NCBI GenBank assembly: GCA_000320545.1
Contig: ADNK01000976.1
Coordinates: 1 to 64,000 of the forward strand
Reading direction: 5' to 3'
DNA length: 64,000 bases
Source: Bigelowiella natans CCMP2755
Lineage: Eukaryota; Cercozoa; Chlorarachniophyceae
The translations under genes were made by a program, and so were the position numbers. Every line of letters begins with the position of its first letter. Position 1 is the first letter of the stretch. The notes beneath the pieces are model-generated. The model was not told the origin of the DNA and did not search any database. It worked only from the letters and a program-made list of their open reading frames with translations. Shown here one piece after another: positions 23,628 to 37,674 of the stretch.

Positions 23628-24268
23628 AGAAGCGCTCTCTCATCATCTGTTGATGCTCTTGCTGCTGTATTCGAGTCTCCTGCCGGCTTGTAAGGGAGAT
23701 CACTGAGTTTGCAAGCCAAAAATATATGAACAATCTTCAGATGCTTTCTTGACACTTGCCACAAAAACAACCCAATGTGTGGGAAACGATGAGTAACCTT
23801 GGTTCGTTCTTGGGTTCATAATGACTTTACACTGTGGGCACTGCACGAAATAAGCAGCTGTCGAGTGCGATAGGTACATCTTGCACTGAAAACAGAAGGT
23901 GCTGAGCTTCACATGCGGGTCCATACTGGTCGCGCATGAGGGACACCTAACCAACTGGGTCGGCGAAATATAAATAATCAATCAGAGAGCGTTGTGACAA
24001 TAAGGTTCAGAATGTCGTTATTGTATATTCCGCTTCGAATAGGAAAGAAAGGGGACGGGGGAGGTGGCATTGAAAAATGCAAATGAGAAGGGATACCCGC
24101 CTTTTGTGGGCGGGTACTAGAATTCCGGCGACGTGAGGACAGATGACTAACCTTGGCAATCCCCCTGTACCCGATCCTTGCGCTGCATGTGATGCAGTAC
24201 AAAATTTTCATCCCCTGGGGGTTGGTTCGGAACTGCACGGAATGCCGCGCATGGTCCACCCCCTCCAT
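22182..24268 (-). CDS. LSD1-type zinc-finger protein with low-complexity tail
   Basis: Four exons (24268-24152, 23954-23798, 23702-23591, 23487-22182) encode 563 residues. The N-terminal 90 residues hold two zinc-binding units of the LSD1 type: CITCSARIGYRG leading to VRCPSC, and CFQCKMYLSHSTAA leading to VQCPQC. Plant proteins with this finger regulate cell death and chromatin. A Gln run encoded by (CAG)n ends exon 3. The long fourth exon is disordered: Pro/Gly/Met-rich, with poly-Gly blocks and a second Gln run. It ends with a Lys/Glu/Ser-rich region holding a possible nuclear signal (HKRARTEPSDD). Exon phases all agree. Family-level assignment is reasonable; the function is unknown. Confidence 0.75.
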
Positions 24269-26236
24269 CAGTACAGGTGTGAGTCAGAACAATGTCAGCA
24301 CACACTGTCTAGTGATGTCGTGTCGTGTCTCCTGCTAAAAATGATTTTGTGGTGATTTGAAATGTGAATTCATCCTGAGCGACATAAAGAACATGTAAAA
24401 ATTGCAAAAAGTGGGATGCATTTTGTCTGTTGAGAGAAATTCCGAATGGTATAGAAGTTGTCGCGAGTCGCTACATAGGTTCGGTTCGCCTCACAACTGC
24501 AAACTCTGAAAAAAAACTCGAGGGACTCTCTCAGATCAGTGTGCCAAGATGGCTTCCAGCTTCATGCATCGATCCAAAAATTCAAGTGCCCTGGTCAGCC
24601 ATTGCCGCGCACGTCGTCAAATCAACAAAGTTTTGTCTCTGCAGCTGCACGCACTCACTTTCGTTGAGCTTGTTCAAGACCCGTCCAACCTGTACTGGGC
24701 CACGGTCTCATTGTCAAACCTGCTTGATCATCATTTCCCGCCTTGTGTCATTGCAGAGTTCCCCTCCCGGCTGGTCTCGCCCGCGCGAAATGGGAACGCA
24801 TTTCTGATCAACCGCATCCGGTGGTGCGGGAAAATCTTTGAACACTGACAGGCACGACCAAATGAGGCCTCATTGCAATCAGCCAACAGATGCGCTGCCA
24901 GCTGATGCTTGTTGTTGCACGTTGATGCAATCAATGCTCATTGAAAACAAAACACTGAAACCCTGATGATGAAAATGCATTGTGAGGAGCTTGAGCATGC
25001 ATGCCAAAACAAGCTCCCAAGAGGACATTGCCGCTCGCACGCGGGTCTTTTGACTTTTGCGCGTGCGTTTCACTTTGCTTCAACCAGCTTCACAGTTGAA
25101 CACATCACATCACGCTGTTTTCAGATTGCCTGCATGAAAAAACAACCTTTTTTTCCCAACATCATTTCGCTGACTTGTGCTGCAAAAGTTCCCTTTTGCA
25201 ACCCAACTTTTTCCATGTCGCACTGGCCCAAGCGGGGCCAAAATGCCAAAACTCACTGACTGCTTTCGCACTGGCCCAAGCGGGGCCAAAATGCTGAACT
25301 TGCCAACTTGTTTTGTCCCCCCAGCATGATCTGACACACTGCTACCAAAACTACAAGCAACTGAACTGCATCACAAATGCAAGCACACGCTTGGTGGTCA
25401 TGACCAACCACACTCATTGTCCAGGAGGAGCTCTTGTTCGACCGTGTTGCATCTCCAACACCCCCTGGCCCCTTTCCAGCTCTGGCCCTGCCACACTCCT
25501 GTGGCTAGCTGCTAGGCTGGTTCAGAGGTGTTGATGCGTTGATCCTAGAAGATGGATCCCGACGACGACCACCGTCATCTAGTCCATGCCATCGCGCAGG
25601 TCATCAGGTGACACGCACGGCTGTGGACGGTGGGTGTGCCTGCTCGCATGCATGCAAATTGCATCGCAGGCCTTCCAGCCTTCACTAGTTCACGCGCCCA
25701 TGGCATTCGTCTAGCCGCATCAACGCACAGGCCATCAGCTGTGCGCCCATGTGCCCTTTTCATTTGTCTTTGTTTGCATGTTGCACAGTTGTCATCATCA
25801 TCTTCATCGTCGATCATCAGTGTGCCAGAGCGTGCGCCAGACGAATCGAATGCGCACTAGCGCAGCGCATGCCAGCATGACATACCAGAGCATGCTGGGA
25901 TGGATTGTTCTGTGTGTGGTGCAAATGAATGCAATGCAATGTCTAGATTTGCGCGAGGCTTGCTAGCTTGTGCGTCGTCGAACTACCATTCAATCACGCA
26001 TCGATCGCAGTCAGCAGTGTTCAGCATCATGGCGGCATCATCCATGCTAGCATGTCAAAGATCTCACAATTGGCGCTGAGGCGAATCGCAGCAACGCTAC
26101 GGAAATTCACTTGCATGTGGATGGCATGCATGCATCACATTGTTGTGCAACACAAAACGAAGGCATTTGGCAAGTTGTCGTAGTGAAATACGCAAACATC
26201 CACTGGGTCTGCAGATCTCATGTTGATGAATTGTTG
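24269..26236. other. Tandem spacer with palindrome-rich island 4
   Basis: Lies between the 5' end of the zinc-finger gene and the 3' end of the GGPP synthase gene. No exon is supported, although several open frames of 60-125 codons exist. The sequence is rich in GCATGC, TGCATG and GCGC words and holds one short direct repeat (25218-25294). Confidence 0.6.
25218..25294. repeat. Pair of 29-bp direct repeats
   Basis: The block TCGCACTGGCCCAAGCGGGG plus nine more bases occurs at 25218-25246 and again at 25266-25294, a 48-bp period. Only two copies are present. Confidence 0.85.
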
Positions 26237-28619
<2,383 letters not shown>

Positions 28620-28924
28620 CTTCGATTAACACTTAGCTCTTACTTGCCCGTCACCATCTCCGAGATTCACGAGAGATGCAACATGCGATCCTCCCGCGAA
28701 AAACGGGGAAAATCCCCGTGAAGAAATATTTGGAGAAGAGCGGAGAGTTGCAGAGATTTTTTGGAGATTCTTAGCGAAATCTTCCACTCTTTCCTTCTCG
28801 GTGCTGCTGTTCCCTAACCCAATCATTCAACAAGAGGCTACGTAGGGAAGGAACGTAGGGAAGGAAAGAACGAACAACTCTCCCACTCAGATAACCTCGG
28901 GAGGAGGATGACCGCATCTTGATA
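28620..28924. promoter_or_regulatory. Divergent promoter region
   Basis: A 305-bp 5'-5' spacer between GGPP synthase and the small membrane-protein gene. No core promoter element is recognised. Confidence 0.4.
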
Positions 28925-29650
28925 ATGGAGTTGACTTCGGACTCACTGCACCACGTCATCACGAACGTGTCAGATCCTGCATTCACAGGAATAAAGACTT
29001 TAGGTGATGGATACCCCTGACCCGCGAGTTCTGACTGTTGATTGAGAGATGTGTGTATCAGTTCATGAAAACGACAGTCGCAACCACCAAGATTACATCT
29101 GGGTTGGAATAAGTTTTGTCGTGATATTCCTCGTGGGGATTGGAGCAGCGTTTTTGAAGTATTCTCGTTGCAAACGCCGGAAGAATACAGCGTAACGTTC
29201 AATAGCATATTAAATCTGACATCACAAACGATCTTGGATCTCTAATTCTCACTCGATCAGGAATCGTTATCATCAAAATTATAATACCTTCAATAATATG
29301 AAGAAAAACCTCGGTCCTGTAGATCTGAACACGGTAATATTGTTCCTTCATATAAATTTGCCGGAATGAATGACGTATTGTCGCAGGCTATGGAGAAAGG
29401 AGCGATTGCACCTTACACTATGCCATCCCCGTCTTCAATGAAAAAAGTTCAGAGCTGCCCAAATTTTGGGTTGAAGGTCTGAACCACATTCGCATGAAGA
29501 TATTAATATATCCCTGAAGTCGCAATTGTTGAACAGCCACCAACAGGAGAGAACGGACTTGCACATAGGCGATACAGTGGCTCGTATTTGAACATGATCC
29601 GACTTGACCCAATTACCGAAGATACAGATGCTGAGAGTTATGAGGCCTAG
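28925..29650 (+). CDS. Small single-pass membrane protein, unrecognised
   Basis: Five short exons (28925-29003, 29062-29191, 29261-29333, 29387-29476, 29537-29650) join in phase to 161 residues. The start is the ATG of MELTSDSLHHVITN. The N-terminal 35 residues are short and polar, with two possible glycosylation sites (NVS, NDS). One membrane segment follows (WVGISFVVIFLVGIGAAFL) with a basic stop-transfer end (KYSRCKRRKN). The cytoplasmic tail of about 100 residues has SCPNFGLK and an acidic end (ITEDTDAESYEA). There is no cleavable signal peptide, so the topology would be type III. I recognise no family. An undetected upstream exon is possible, but a stop lies in frame upstream. Confidence 0.7.
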
Positions 29651-31191
29651 CCCTTGGGATCGAAAGCCCAACAGCTAGCCAGCAATTTTCAGTGAAAGAG
29701 TTTCCATAATTCTGATTCTCGACTAGCGAATCAGGGCATTGGAACAACACCAAGACTTCGGCGTATTAGTAATCAAGAAATAACAACTTGAACTAAGTAC
29801 GTTAGTTTCTTTTTCTTTAGATACATATTAGCTTTACTAAACTTTAGGACATAAATGAAAATCGTATCTTAATCTGCGGGTGTATTTGTGAGGTTTTACG
29901 TCTCATATGTCAACCCCATTCGCAGTTTAGGTATTGATGTAGTCGTATGTAAATTATTTAGCATTTGAAGCACCATACAATTGTTAGTGCGATAAGATGC
30001 AACATCATGTGGTGTACGATATAGAAATGACATAGTGTTTATAAATTCTCGCAACGTAACGTCCAGCGTTGTTTCGAACAATTGAAGCCCGTAGCGTAGC
30101 GTTACGTTGAAGCAACTCAAATCGCAGCGTCACGTCTCTGCTTGCACTCTAAAGCTTTATTCTTTTACACGCCAATGCTATGTGAATGTACTTTGTAGCT
30201 TGTGGTCATCACGTACACACCGTACTTATTACTAGCTTAGCATAGCTAGCATAGGTGCGTTCGATCAGTCAGCGCAGCGTAGCAAATCTAGACATGTATA
30301 ATAAGCGCCCGTGATCGCAGCATGTATATATTGCTTAGCTACATTAGGGTGACCATTCAAAAAAATAATTTATATTCATTGCATCCCGTCTTATATAGTG
30401 CGATGTGCGATGAGACGACAGGCCCACGAGATGAGCGCGCGCGGCGCTACCTGCTGGCTACATGACGACACGATGTGCGTAATGCGTTTAGAACAACATA
30501 CGATGTGCATAGCGTAGCTCTAGCTACAGTCATTAGCGAATACTAAAACGCTACGTCTGCTGATTCGCAAGGCTCACTCTTGTCTATACTTCATTTATAT
30601 TGTATGCTGTGGTCGCTTTTGTTATGACCTACCTACCAAAAGGGACCGCGTCATACAGCATGCGCAAATATTGCAGTAGTGCACATCGCTTTTCTTTGGA
30701 AACAACAATTCTTCATCGGACGCACTGCCATACAGCTGGGACACTCGTAAGGCAGAAACTCTGAGAGCCCCAATTGGCTTGTACTTCCTAGTCTCGACTC
30801 ACTCCGTTTCATGACTTAATATTCCTCTCACAGCAAAGCTCACCGAGTGGTCGCAACTATGCTTGTTTACCTATGCCACTCGCGCTCCTCGAGGTAGTTC
30901 TACATGGTGCAGCTCTAGCCTCTGGGCGGTCTCTTCTGGATCTCTGCAGCGGTCTCCTGCGGCCGCAGCTATACGATCGATCAACGTATCAGGAGTGAGT
31001 GTTCTTTGATGCAACGTTTGTGCAACTTGCTTCTGTAAAGGTGAAAATCGTAAAACTGTATATAGCGGGATTGGTCCTCAAGCAATAAGAACGAAACCGC
31101 TGCATGCAACAACGGTGTGATGTCCTTCTTGTGCCGACGTGTGTCTGTCAACAATCGAACAGTTATATAGAGTAGAAAAATAACTGCTGCT
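29651..31191. other. Convergent spacer with palindrome-rich island 5
   Basis: No exon is seen between the small membrane-protein gene and UPF1. From about 30120 to 30600 there are dense TAGC, GCGC and ACGATG words and an inverted end of the dispersed repeat family (30327-30405). Confidence 0.6.
30327..30405 (-). repeat. Dispersed inverted-repeat family, right-type end
   Basis: Carries the blocks CTTAGCTACATTAGGGTGAC, then CATTC, then an AT stretch and ATTCATTGCATCCCGTCTTA. It matches the right end of the 21321-21720 element. No partner end was found nearby. Confidence 0.65.
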
Positions 31192-34100
31192 TTAACTTTC
31201 ATCCTGTGAAAGGCCTAGCCCACTTAAACTGAAGCCTTCAATCTGGCTATGTATAGGTGTTTGGCCGTCTGTTTGCTGCGAGTGTAATTGAGAATGCATC
31301 ATGTTTTGCGTTTGGGTCAACTGTGTTTGCGTTAACGTTGGCTGACTGACAATAGACTGGCTCGCTTCATCAAGGGCCTTTGCGTCATAATCCCTAGCAT
31401 CCCTTCCAGTAGCCTGAGGCCTTCCCCTCCGAGTTTTCTTATCTTGTCTATGCTCTCGCCTGTGCGAACTGCTCATATTATCCATAGGGTTTATCAAGCC
31501 CGGATGAGCGTAGATGGCAGTGTTGCTTGTTCCATATGAGCCATTGTTCATGTCGTATGAGCCCTTCATGTCTAGACCATTCCCACCCATATGATACCCT
31601 GACTCAGCAGATGCCGCATGCATATTCACAAGATTTAGATTTTCGCGAAATTTACGACCATAGCCTTGCTCGTGCATCTGCCTGGAGAAGGCGTCATTGT
31701 TCTTTCGATCGTACTGGACGGATACCATCGGCATGCGCCTGTTGTAGTACTTTCGTGGGCGCTGAAACTTCATCATGCATTGTTTCAACGCAGATAGCGG
31801 TCCTTCAACAAGGCAGCCGTTATCCTTAAAATGGTTGAGGAGGTTATTCCACAGCATCTGCTGAGATAGCACTTTGGGATTACCAACAATCACCACCCCA
31901 TACTTCGCTCTCGTGAGAGCCACATTCAGGCGCCTTGGGTCATTTAAAAAACCGATTCCTTGTCGTTCATTCGAACGTACGCAGGATACTACAATGTAAT
32001 CCTTCTCACGGCCTTGGAATGCATCTACACTCGCGACCTCGACGCTTTCATACAATGATTTTCTGAGAGATCCATACATTGCAAAGTAATTGACGATGTA
32101 AGATCTCTGGCCCGCGTACGGGGTGATAACTCCAATCTGGTCTGGGTTGGCGCCCAATCTCAGGAATTCAGACACAACTCTTTCCACAAGTGTGGCTTCT
32201 GTGCGATTGAGAAACGACGTTCCGGATGCTGCGTATTCTTCCTGGCCTGTGGATCGATAGAACATCATCGGCCTGTTTGCTACTGGCCACTTGAAAGGGA
32301 AGTTCGGTCGCCTCCTCTCTTCGGCCGTGACACCGTTTTGCAGGGAGCCCTCGTAGAATGTGTTGGAAGGAAATTCGGACAAAGCAGGGTGCATTCGGTA
32401 TTGCACTTGGAGTCGAACTGGTCTAATATTGAGCAAGATCAAACGCTCAAACAAGGACCTTGACATACCAGCTTTGGCTGCTTTCTTGCACATTACGACT
32501 GGGCCGAGCTGGCAATGATCACCCACCATTATGACCTGTTTGGCGCCCTTGACAATGGGAATCAACCCCTCAGGCTCTGTTGCTTGAGTTGCTTCGTCGA
32601 TCAATACTTGCCGAAAACGAAAATTGATCAACCGTGGGTCCCCACTGCCAACACATGTAGTGCAAATAACGTCTGCATTTTGTAAGATTGCACGCTCCGC
32701 AGATCTTTTGAGTTTGCGAAATCTTTTTTCGTCTTTCGCTGACAGTTCTCCTGTTTGCTCCTTCAGCCGAAGCAGTTTGTAAAGCTCACTCTTTGATTGC
32801 TCCGCTAGTTGTCGGACTAGGCGGTGTAATGATAAAAACTCCACCGATGACCCCAATGCTTCACGGCTCTTTGCTACTAAACGAACAACCTTCAAGGAAG
32901 TCTGGTGGATCTTGGCGCACAATTGGTCCACCGCGACGTTACTAGGAGCGCACACCAGCACCTGACTTTGACTCTGCTGAACAAGATGATACACTATCGT
33001 TGCCGATGTGACGGTCTTTCCCGTTCCAGGCGGTCCTTGAATTAGACTTAAAGGCTTGGATAACACGCTCTTTACTGCTGCCACCTGCGAATGGTTCAAG
33101 TCGGGCAAACCCGGTGCCGAAATACGAGACGGCAGATTTGTGCGGACCACCTGCTCCTCGACCTTGTGGCCAAGCAAAACGTGGTAGATGTACCCTGTAA
33201 CGGAGAACTCATCCAAAGCAAACGTCTTCATCGCTAGCTGCATTCTGTCAAAGCTGACAGGCTTCCAGATAAAATCTACGGAGAAACCGTACTCCATGTC
33301 TGTGGGGGGAGGATTCTTGCTTCTCCTCAGCTCCAATCCTATCTCGCCGTTATCTATTTTCGTTACTATTCCTGTCGTCGACCATGGCCCTCTTGATGAG
33401 TTTCCAGGGTAGGAAAGTTTCAATTCGTCCCCGATCATAACTCTAAGATCACTATCGTCAGCGAGTTGAAGTTGAAAATAGGCGACATCCCTCTTATTTA
33501 AGCCTTCATGCCATCTTACAGTGATGTTCTCCTTAGTGTGCGACTCTTTGTTCTTCTTATCCTCGTCAGCCTCCAATTTCACTAAAGGCCCAAACACGTT
33601 TTGATAATGATATGCATCATCAAATTCGGTTGGTGCAGGCTCCGGTTCGTCATCGACTCCTGGCTTTTGCAAGTCCTCTAAGGTTGCATTGGGGTCTGTT
33701 TTCCAGCGCTCTTCCAATTTGACAATAGTTTGGGGGTTCATCGGACGACTCCGGATCTTTTCCCTCTCGGATGGTTCTTTCACCAGCCATCCCAGAAAAG
33801 ATCTGTTTTCGATAAGTGGAAGCCATTCTGACAAATCCCAGTCCTTGCCTTTCAGAGCCCCGCTGCTCAGACATGGAGACCTAAGCCAAAACTTTAGTGA
33901 GAAAGGCCATAGTATCAAAAGGAAAAAAATTACCTGCACAACAGAACCACAAGACTTTCTGATTTTGCTGGGATGAACCCTAAGAGAAATACGTTCCGAC
34001 AACCACAATTGTAGCACTCCAAGACGGAGTCCCCCACAGGGCTATCTTTATGCAATGAAACGTCTTTATGCTTCGCCCGAACCAAGTGGTTTACAATATG

Positions 34101-34606
34101 TGCACCGGAGGTGTTTCCTCGATGGTTACAAAACCATTTTTTGCAAATATTGCACCGAACTAGACAGGCAGGATTGTGGATACCGCAGTACCTGAATTTT
34201 AAATATTACTAAGGAAGATAAAGATTTGAGGAAGAAGAAAAACCACCTGCAATGCTCCTCTGGAAGTTTAGAGAAATCATATTCTCTGACCTCGTCGTCG
34301 TCATTCTCAGCTTTTGTTTCATTATCATTTTCCTCCTCAAGCCTAATTAATTTAGAAGTCAGAATTTTCCAAAAAGGAATAACATCAATCAAACCTCTCT
34401 AGAGGTTCGTCAAGATCTATGTTTTTATCAACGTCCTCTTCATCCGGATCCGGTTTTATCCCCTGCTCTTGAATGTCCTCTGGGATGTCATTCTTCACGG
34501 GGTTTTCGAATTCCTCTGGATTCTTGAATTCCAAGAATGTGAGATCGTCACTGAGGCCTAGCCCATCTATGTCCTGACTCAACTGAGTCATTGTTTGCTG
34601 CGACAT
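31192..34606 (-). CDS. UPF1: UPF1 RNA helicase (nonsense-mediated decay)
   Basis: Four exons (34606-34395, 34342-34247, 34191-33934, 33880-31192) give 1084 residues. The Cys/His-rich UPF2-binding domain starts near residue 103 ([42 protein letters not shown]). The superfamily 1 helicase core follows: GPPGTGKT near residue 470, [13 protein letters not shown] near 615, [26 protein letters not shown] and [13 protein letters not shown]1 acts in the cytoplasm on terminating ribosomes and unwinds RNA using ATP. Both termini are rich in SQ and TQ dipeptides ([21 protein letters not shown]), the sites used by SMG1-type kinases elsewhere. Length and domain order match the family. Confidence 0.97.
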
Positions 34607-35324
34607 TCTGCGAACGTATGGGTTGATGCGGGTAGCAGGGTCTTGTCTATCAAATGCGCATCACCTTTATCAACTACTCACACAGGGCGAAGTGCAAAGG
34701 AACGCAAGACTGGAATTTGCGGCTTCGTATGTCCATGCGCACAATACTTCAATCACGTCTATATGCTATGACGCTGGACGAAATTCCCATGCATTCCCGA
34801 AAGAATTAAAGAGCGACGAAAATCGGTGAACATCTGAATCCCGCCCGGGATTTCCATGCTCGTCCTCCTCGCTCATCATCTCCTCATAATTCAAAGCCGG
34901 TCCCTTCCAAGCGCTCTGTCTAGTCTCAAGGATGGCAGCGACAATGACGGAAATGAAGATAGGCTTGCAGGCTAGAAAATCAAACATTGTGTGAATGCAT
35001 AAATACAGAGGTGTAGCAAATTTTAAGCCGGCCTAGCGATGGTATATCCTGCATCAGCGGAGCTCCTGACCAAAGTCATGTCAAACTTTGATGAAAATGT
35101 ACTCGGGCCCTGCGCTTATGTTTTCTATATGATCTAGATGATGCAATCGAATAAAGTAGTGCCAGTGTAGCAGTACGTAGGCGCGCGCGTCTAGATGTAT
35201 CCTGCAGCAGCAGTCCGTCGATCTAGACGACGGTCGAGGAACTGTTGGCTACATCTAGCTAGCTAGGCATTTGCAAGAAGTCTCGCTGGTCACACTCCAT
35301 TAGGCAGTTTCTGTATAGCGAGAG

Positions 35325-35405
35325 GGATGTAATGAATCAATTACATTCTTTCAACAGTCATCCTAATTTGTAGTTGCGCAATGCTGCGGCTACAGCTTCC
35401 ATATG
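35325..35405 (+). repeat. Dispersed inverted-repeat family, left-type end
   Basis: Blocks AGGGATGTAATGAATCAATT, TTCAACAGTCATCCTAA, then TAGTTGCGCAATGC and TGCGGCTACAGC follow the same order as the left end of the 21321 element. Confidence 0.65.
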
Positions 35406-35710
35406 TAGTTGAGGTACCGCGCAAGTATAATGCAGGCACGTTTGTTGTATAGACCCATCGTACAATTGATGCACGTTGAATGGCGGCTGCAGCTAGCTCC
35501 ATATCCAGACTAGCAGATCTATGTACACCATCGCCGCCGTCTTAGCGCCATCATTAGGCGTAGTCAGCGTTGAAAGTCTTAGTCTACCGCAAGCATCGCT
35601 CTCTGCGCCTACTAGCCTAGCTAGATCGAACGAGCTACATGGGCGCCGCCTACGTACTAGCAAATAGCAAGACAAGCAAGCTAGCAAGAGTCATGAGTTA
35701 TGATGCAGTC

Positions 35711-35738
35711 TAGCTAGCTAGCTAGCTAGCTAGCTAGC
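35711..35738. repeat. TAGC tetranucleotide array
   Basis: Seven consecutive TAGC units, which is also a self-complementary CTAG/GCTAGC array. It lies in island 6. Confidence 0.95.
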
Positions 35739-35764
35739 AATCTAGCAATATATGCTAGAACTAG

Positions 35765-35850
35765 AGAATGCTAGAATGATGATCATTCTTTTTCAATTAG
35801 CTTAGTTAGTTATCATCCTAATATAACTATGCAAAGCGGCGGCTATAACG
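35765..35850 (+). repeat. Dispersed inverted-repeat family, diverged left-type end
   Basis: TTCAATTAGCTTAGTTAGTT, then ATCATCCTAATATAACTATG and CAAAGCGGCGGCTATAACGC, follow the family order with more changes than other copies. Confidence 0.5.
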
Positions 35851-36214
35851 CTAAGATTATGTTTGTTTCTGCGATTATCTCGTTATGTCTAGATGTGCTC
35901 ATCCCTTTAAATGTGTATACGTACACATCTTCATGCATTCGCTGCGCCATAGTAGTCCTAGAGTTAAAGCCGCCATTTAAGACGTGTGCGGTCGATTTGA
36001 TGGATCGAACGACTAATATAGGCCGGACACACGTTTACACGATTTTGTGGAACATGTTAAATACGTAGACACAACACGTTAATATCTTTATACACAGTGC
36101 ATAGTATCTCTGCTGTCGATCTTTCAATAGTTTTCGCAACGAATATACATATGACGATATTATTTTAATTATTCTAGCTAGGCGAGTAGTGAGCGAATGT
36201 TCATTATTACTTTG

Positions 36215-37674
36215 TTAGACCGTTAATTGCATGGCACTCATCATCTTTTGGATCCATTCGTCCTCTTCCATGTTTTTAGATCCAGGGGCTGCAAATGCCT
36301 TTTCCAGCCTCCGTAACGACGATTTAGCCCTAAGTCCGCCCTTGGCCTTTGCCCATGCTTTTCCAAGCTGCCGCATGATTTCTGAGTGCGTTGCGTTGGT
36401 CGCGCACTTTGCCTTAAAGGCTCCAAAATTTGCTTTTACAAATTGGGAAAAGCCCGAGGCCTTCCGTGGTTTGGCACTGTCATATTTATGACAATTCTGA
36501 AGCTGCAACTCCGGATATTGCTCCTTTGCAAGGGTGGCCCATCGTTTAAAAGTGGAGCCATGCATCGGTTCCTTTCTGGCCAAATCCCCGCTTAGGAGAT
36601 ACGTCGCCACGTGGCATAACTCGTGCACAAGTGTAGATTTAAGCCTGTCGATGTGATTTAATAACTTCGACGATAACTCGATGCGGACACGCAAACCCAC
36701 TTCACCGGAACGCAGCACCTGTTAAAAAACATCGAAATTTGACTTCATTCTTAAGGTACAGTTGTTTGTTATAGAGCAACAAAAACGATAATTGCATATG
36801 AGTTAAATTATAACTTGTGAGCTACCTTTTCATAGCGTGTGATTCCCGCAGTAGAATGAAACCGAAAATTCCAGGTAATCTCTAGATCATTGGGAAGCTT
36901 ACCATTAAACACATTGGTATTTACTTCCTTATAAATTCTCCCTATATAAACGTCCCGGCGGCGATCGTATTCATCTCCAGTTCGCTGCAGTGGCGAATGA
37001 GGAGCTACGGCGTTGTCAAGCTTGCTCGTTCTCCTGATAGACGAACTTCTCTGTAATATGACGCTTCGTGGTCTCGGGCTCCTCGAATGCTGCCGTGGTA
37101 AACTGGGGTTTCTCTGGGAAAAGAGTACGCCTCTGGAAGGGCTTCTAGGCTGAGGCGTTGCTGGAATGGCGGATGATGCAAGAGAGGCTGGACTAACTAG
37201 TGGCGTGCGAGGCTCCGGACTGAGGATACGCGATCTCGAAGCAACACGTAGGCCAGGGTGTCTTAGTCGTGGTATTGAGGATACCCTGGATTCATCGTCA
37301 GCAGCCCCTTCCTCTTTCTCCCCACCAATCATGCGATTCTTATGCGATAATGGCGAATTATTGTTCGGATCTGCTCCACCTGTAGCTGAGAAGGATGTCC
37401 TCCTTCTCTGGTCGCGCGGTGTGAAGTCTTGTAAATGGTTAGAGACGTGGGAAGAGGGGTACCCACCACTTGCCATCGAATGATCTCTTTGTTTGCCCCA
37501 AAAGTTTCCCACTCCATTCGGAGATGATGTGCAAGCTCTCAGATTATGTTTTGCCGAAGAACTCGGGAGAGGATTGTAGTTTTCAGCATGCTTCACGAGG
37601 AAGAGAAGAAACGAAGGTAAAACGAAGAGCACCCTCATGGTGACAATGTTCTGCTTCCACACGGACCTCCTCAT
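36215..37674 (-). CDS. SprT/GCNA-like metalloprotease with HMG-box-like C-terminus
   Basis: Two exons (37674-36826 and 36718-36215) give 450 residues. The catalytic SprT domain has NGKLPNDLEITWN, the zinc motif VHELCHVATYLL (HExxH) and MHGSTFKRWA. The C-terminal region, GFSQFVKANF followed by SEIMRQLGKAW, resembles an HMG box. The order disordered region, SprT, HMG box is that of the GCNA family, which removes DNA-protein crosslinks. The long N-terminal region is Arg/Ser/Pro-rich and disordered. Unexpectedly the N-terminus carries a hydrophobic signal-like segment (MRVLFVLPSFLLFLVKHAENY), which points to the ER or, by a bipartite leader, to the plastid. The first ATG at 37674 has a GTG-initiated extension upstream that I did not use. 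Sequence between the zinc motif and the HMG part is short. Confidence 0.82.

Larger units (their letters stand above)
34607..36214. other. Tandem spacer with palindrome-rich island 6
   Basis: The first 380 bp upstream of UPF1 probably hold its promoter. They contain a 73-codon minus-strand open frame (34987-34766) that I do not accept as a gene. From about 34990 to 36200 the sequence is island-like, with a perfect TAGC array at 35711-35738 and two left-type ends of the dispersed repeat (about 35325-35405 and 35765-35850). Confidence 0.6.

Noticed and set aside
25218-25294. Possible CRISPR-like repeats
   Set aside because: There are only two copies, the context is eukaryotic and no cas genes occur.
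24430-25860. Several open frames of 60-125 codons in island 4
   Set aside because: No frame is preferred, no motif is seen, and the region shares the palindromic word bias of the non-coding islands.
28771-29208. Minus-strand open frame of 145 codons
   Set aside because: It lies opposite the first two exons of the small membrane-protein gene, whose phase-matched exons and membrane helix are better evidence.
34766-34987. Minus-strand ATG-initiated frame of 73 codons upstream of UPF1
   Set aside because: It has a slightly hydrophobic start but no splice or family support, and it sits in the likely UPF1 promoter or leader region.
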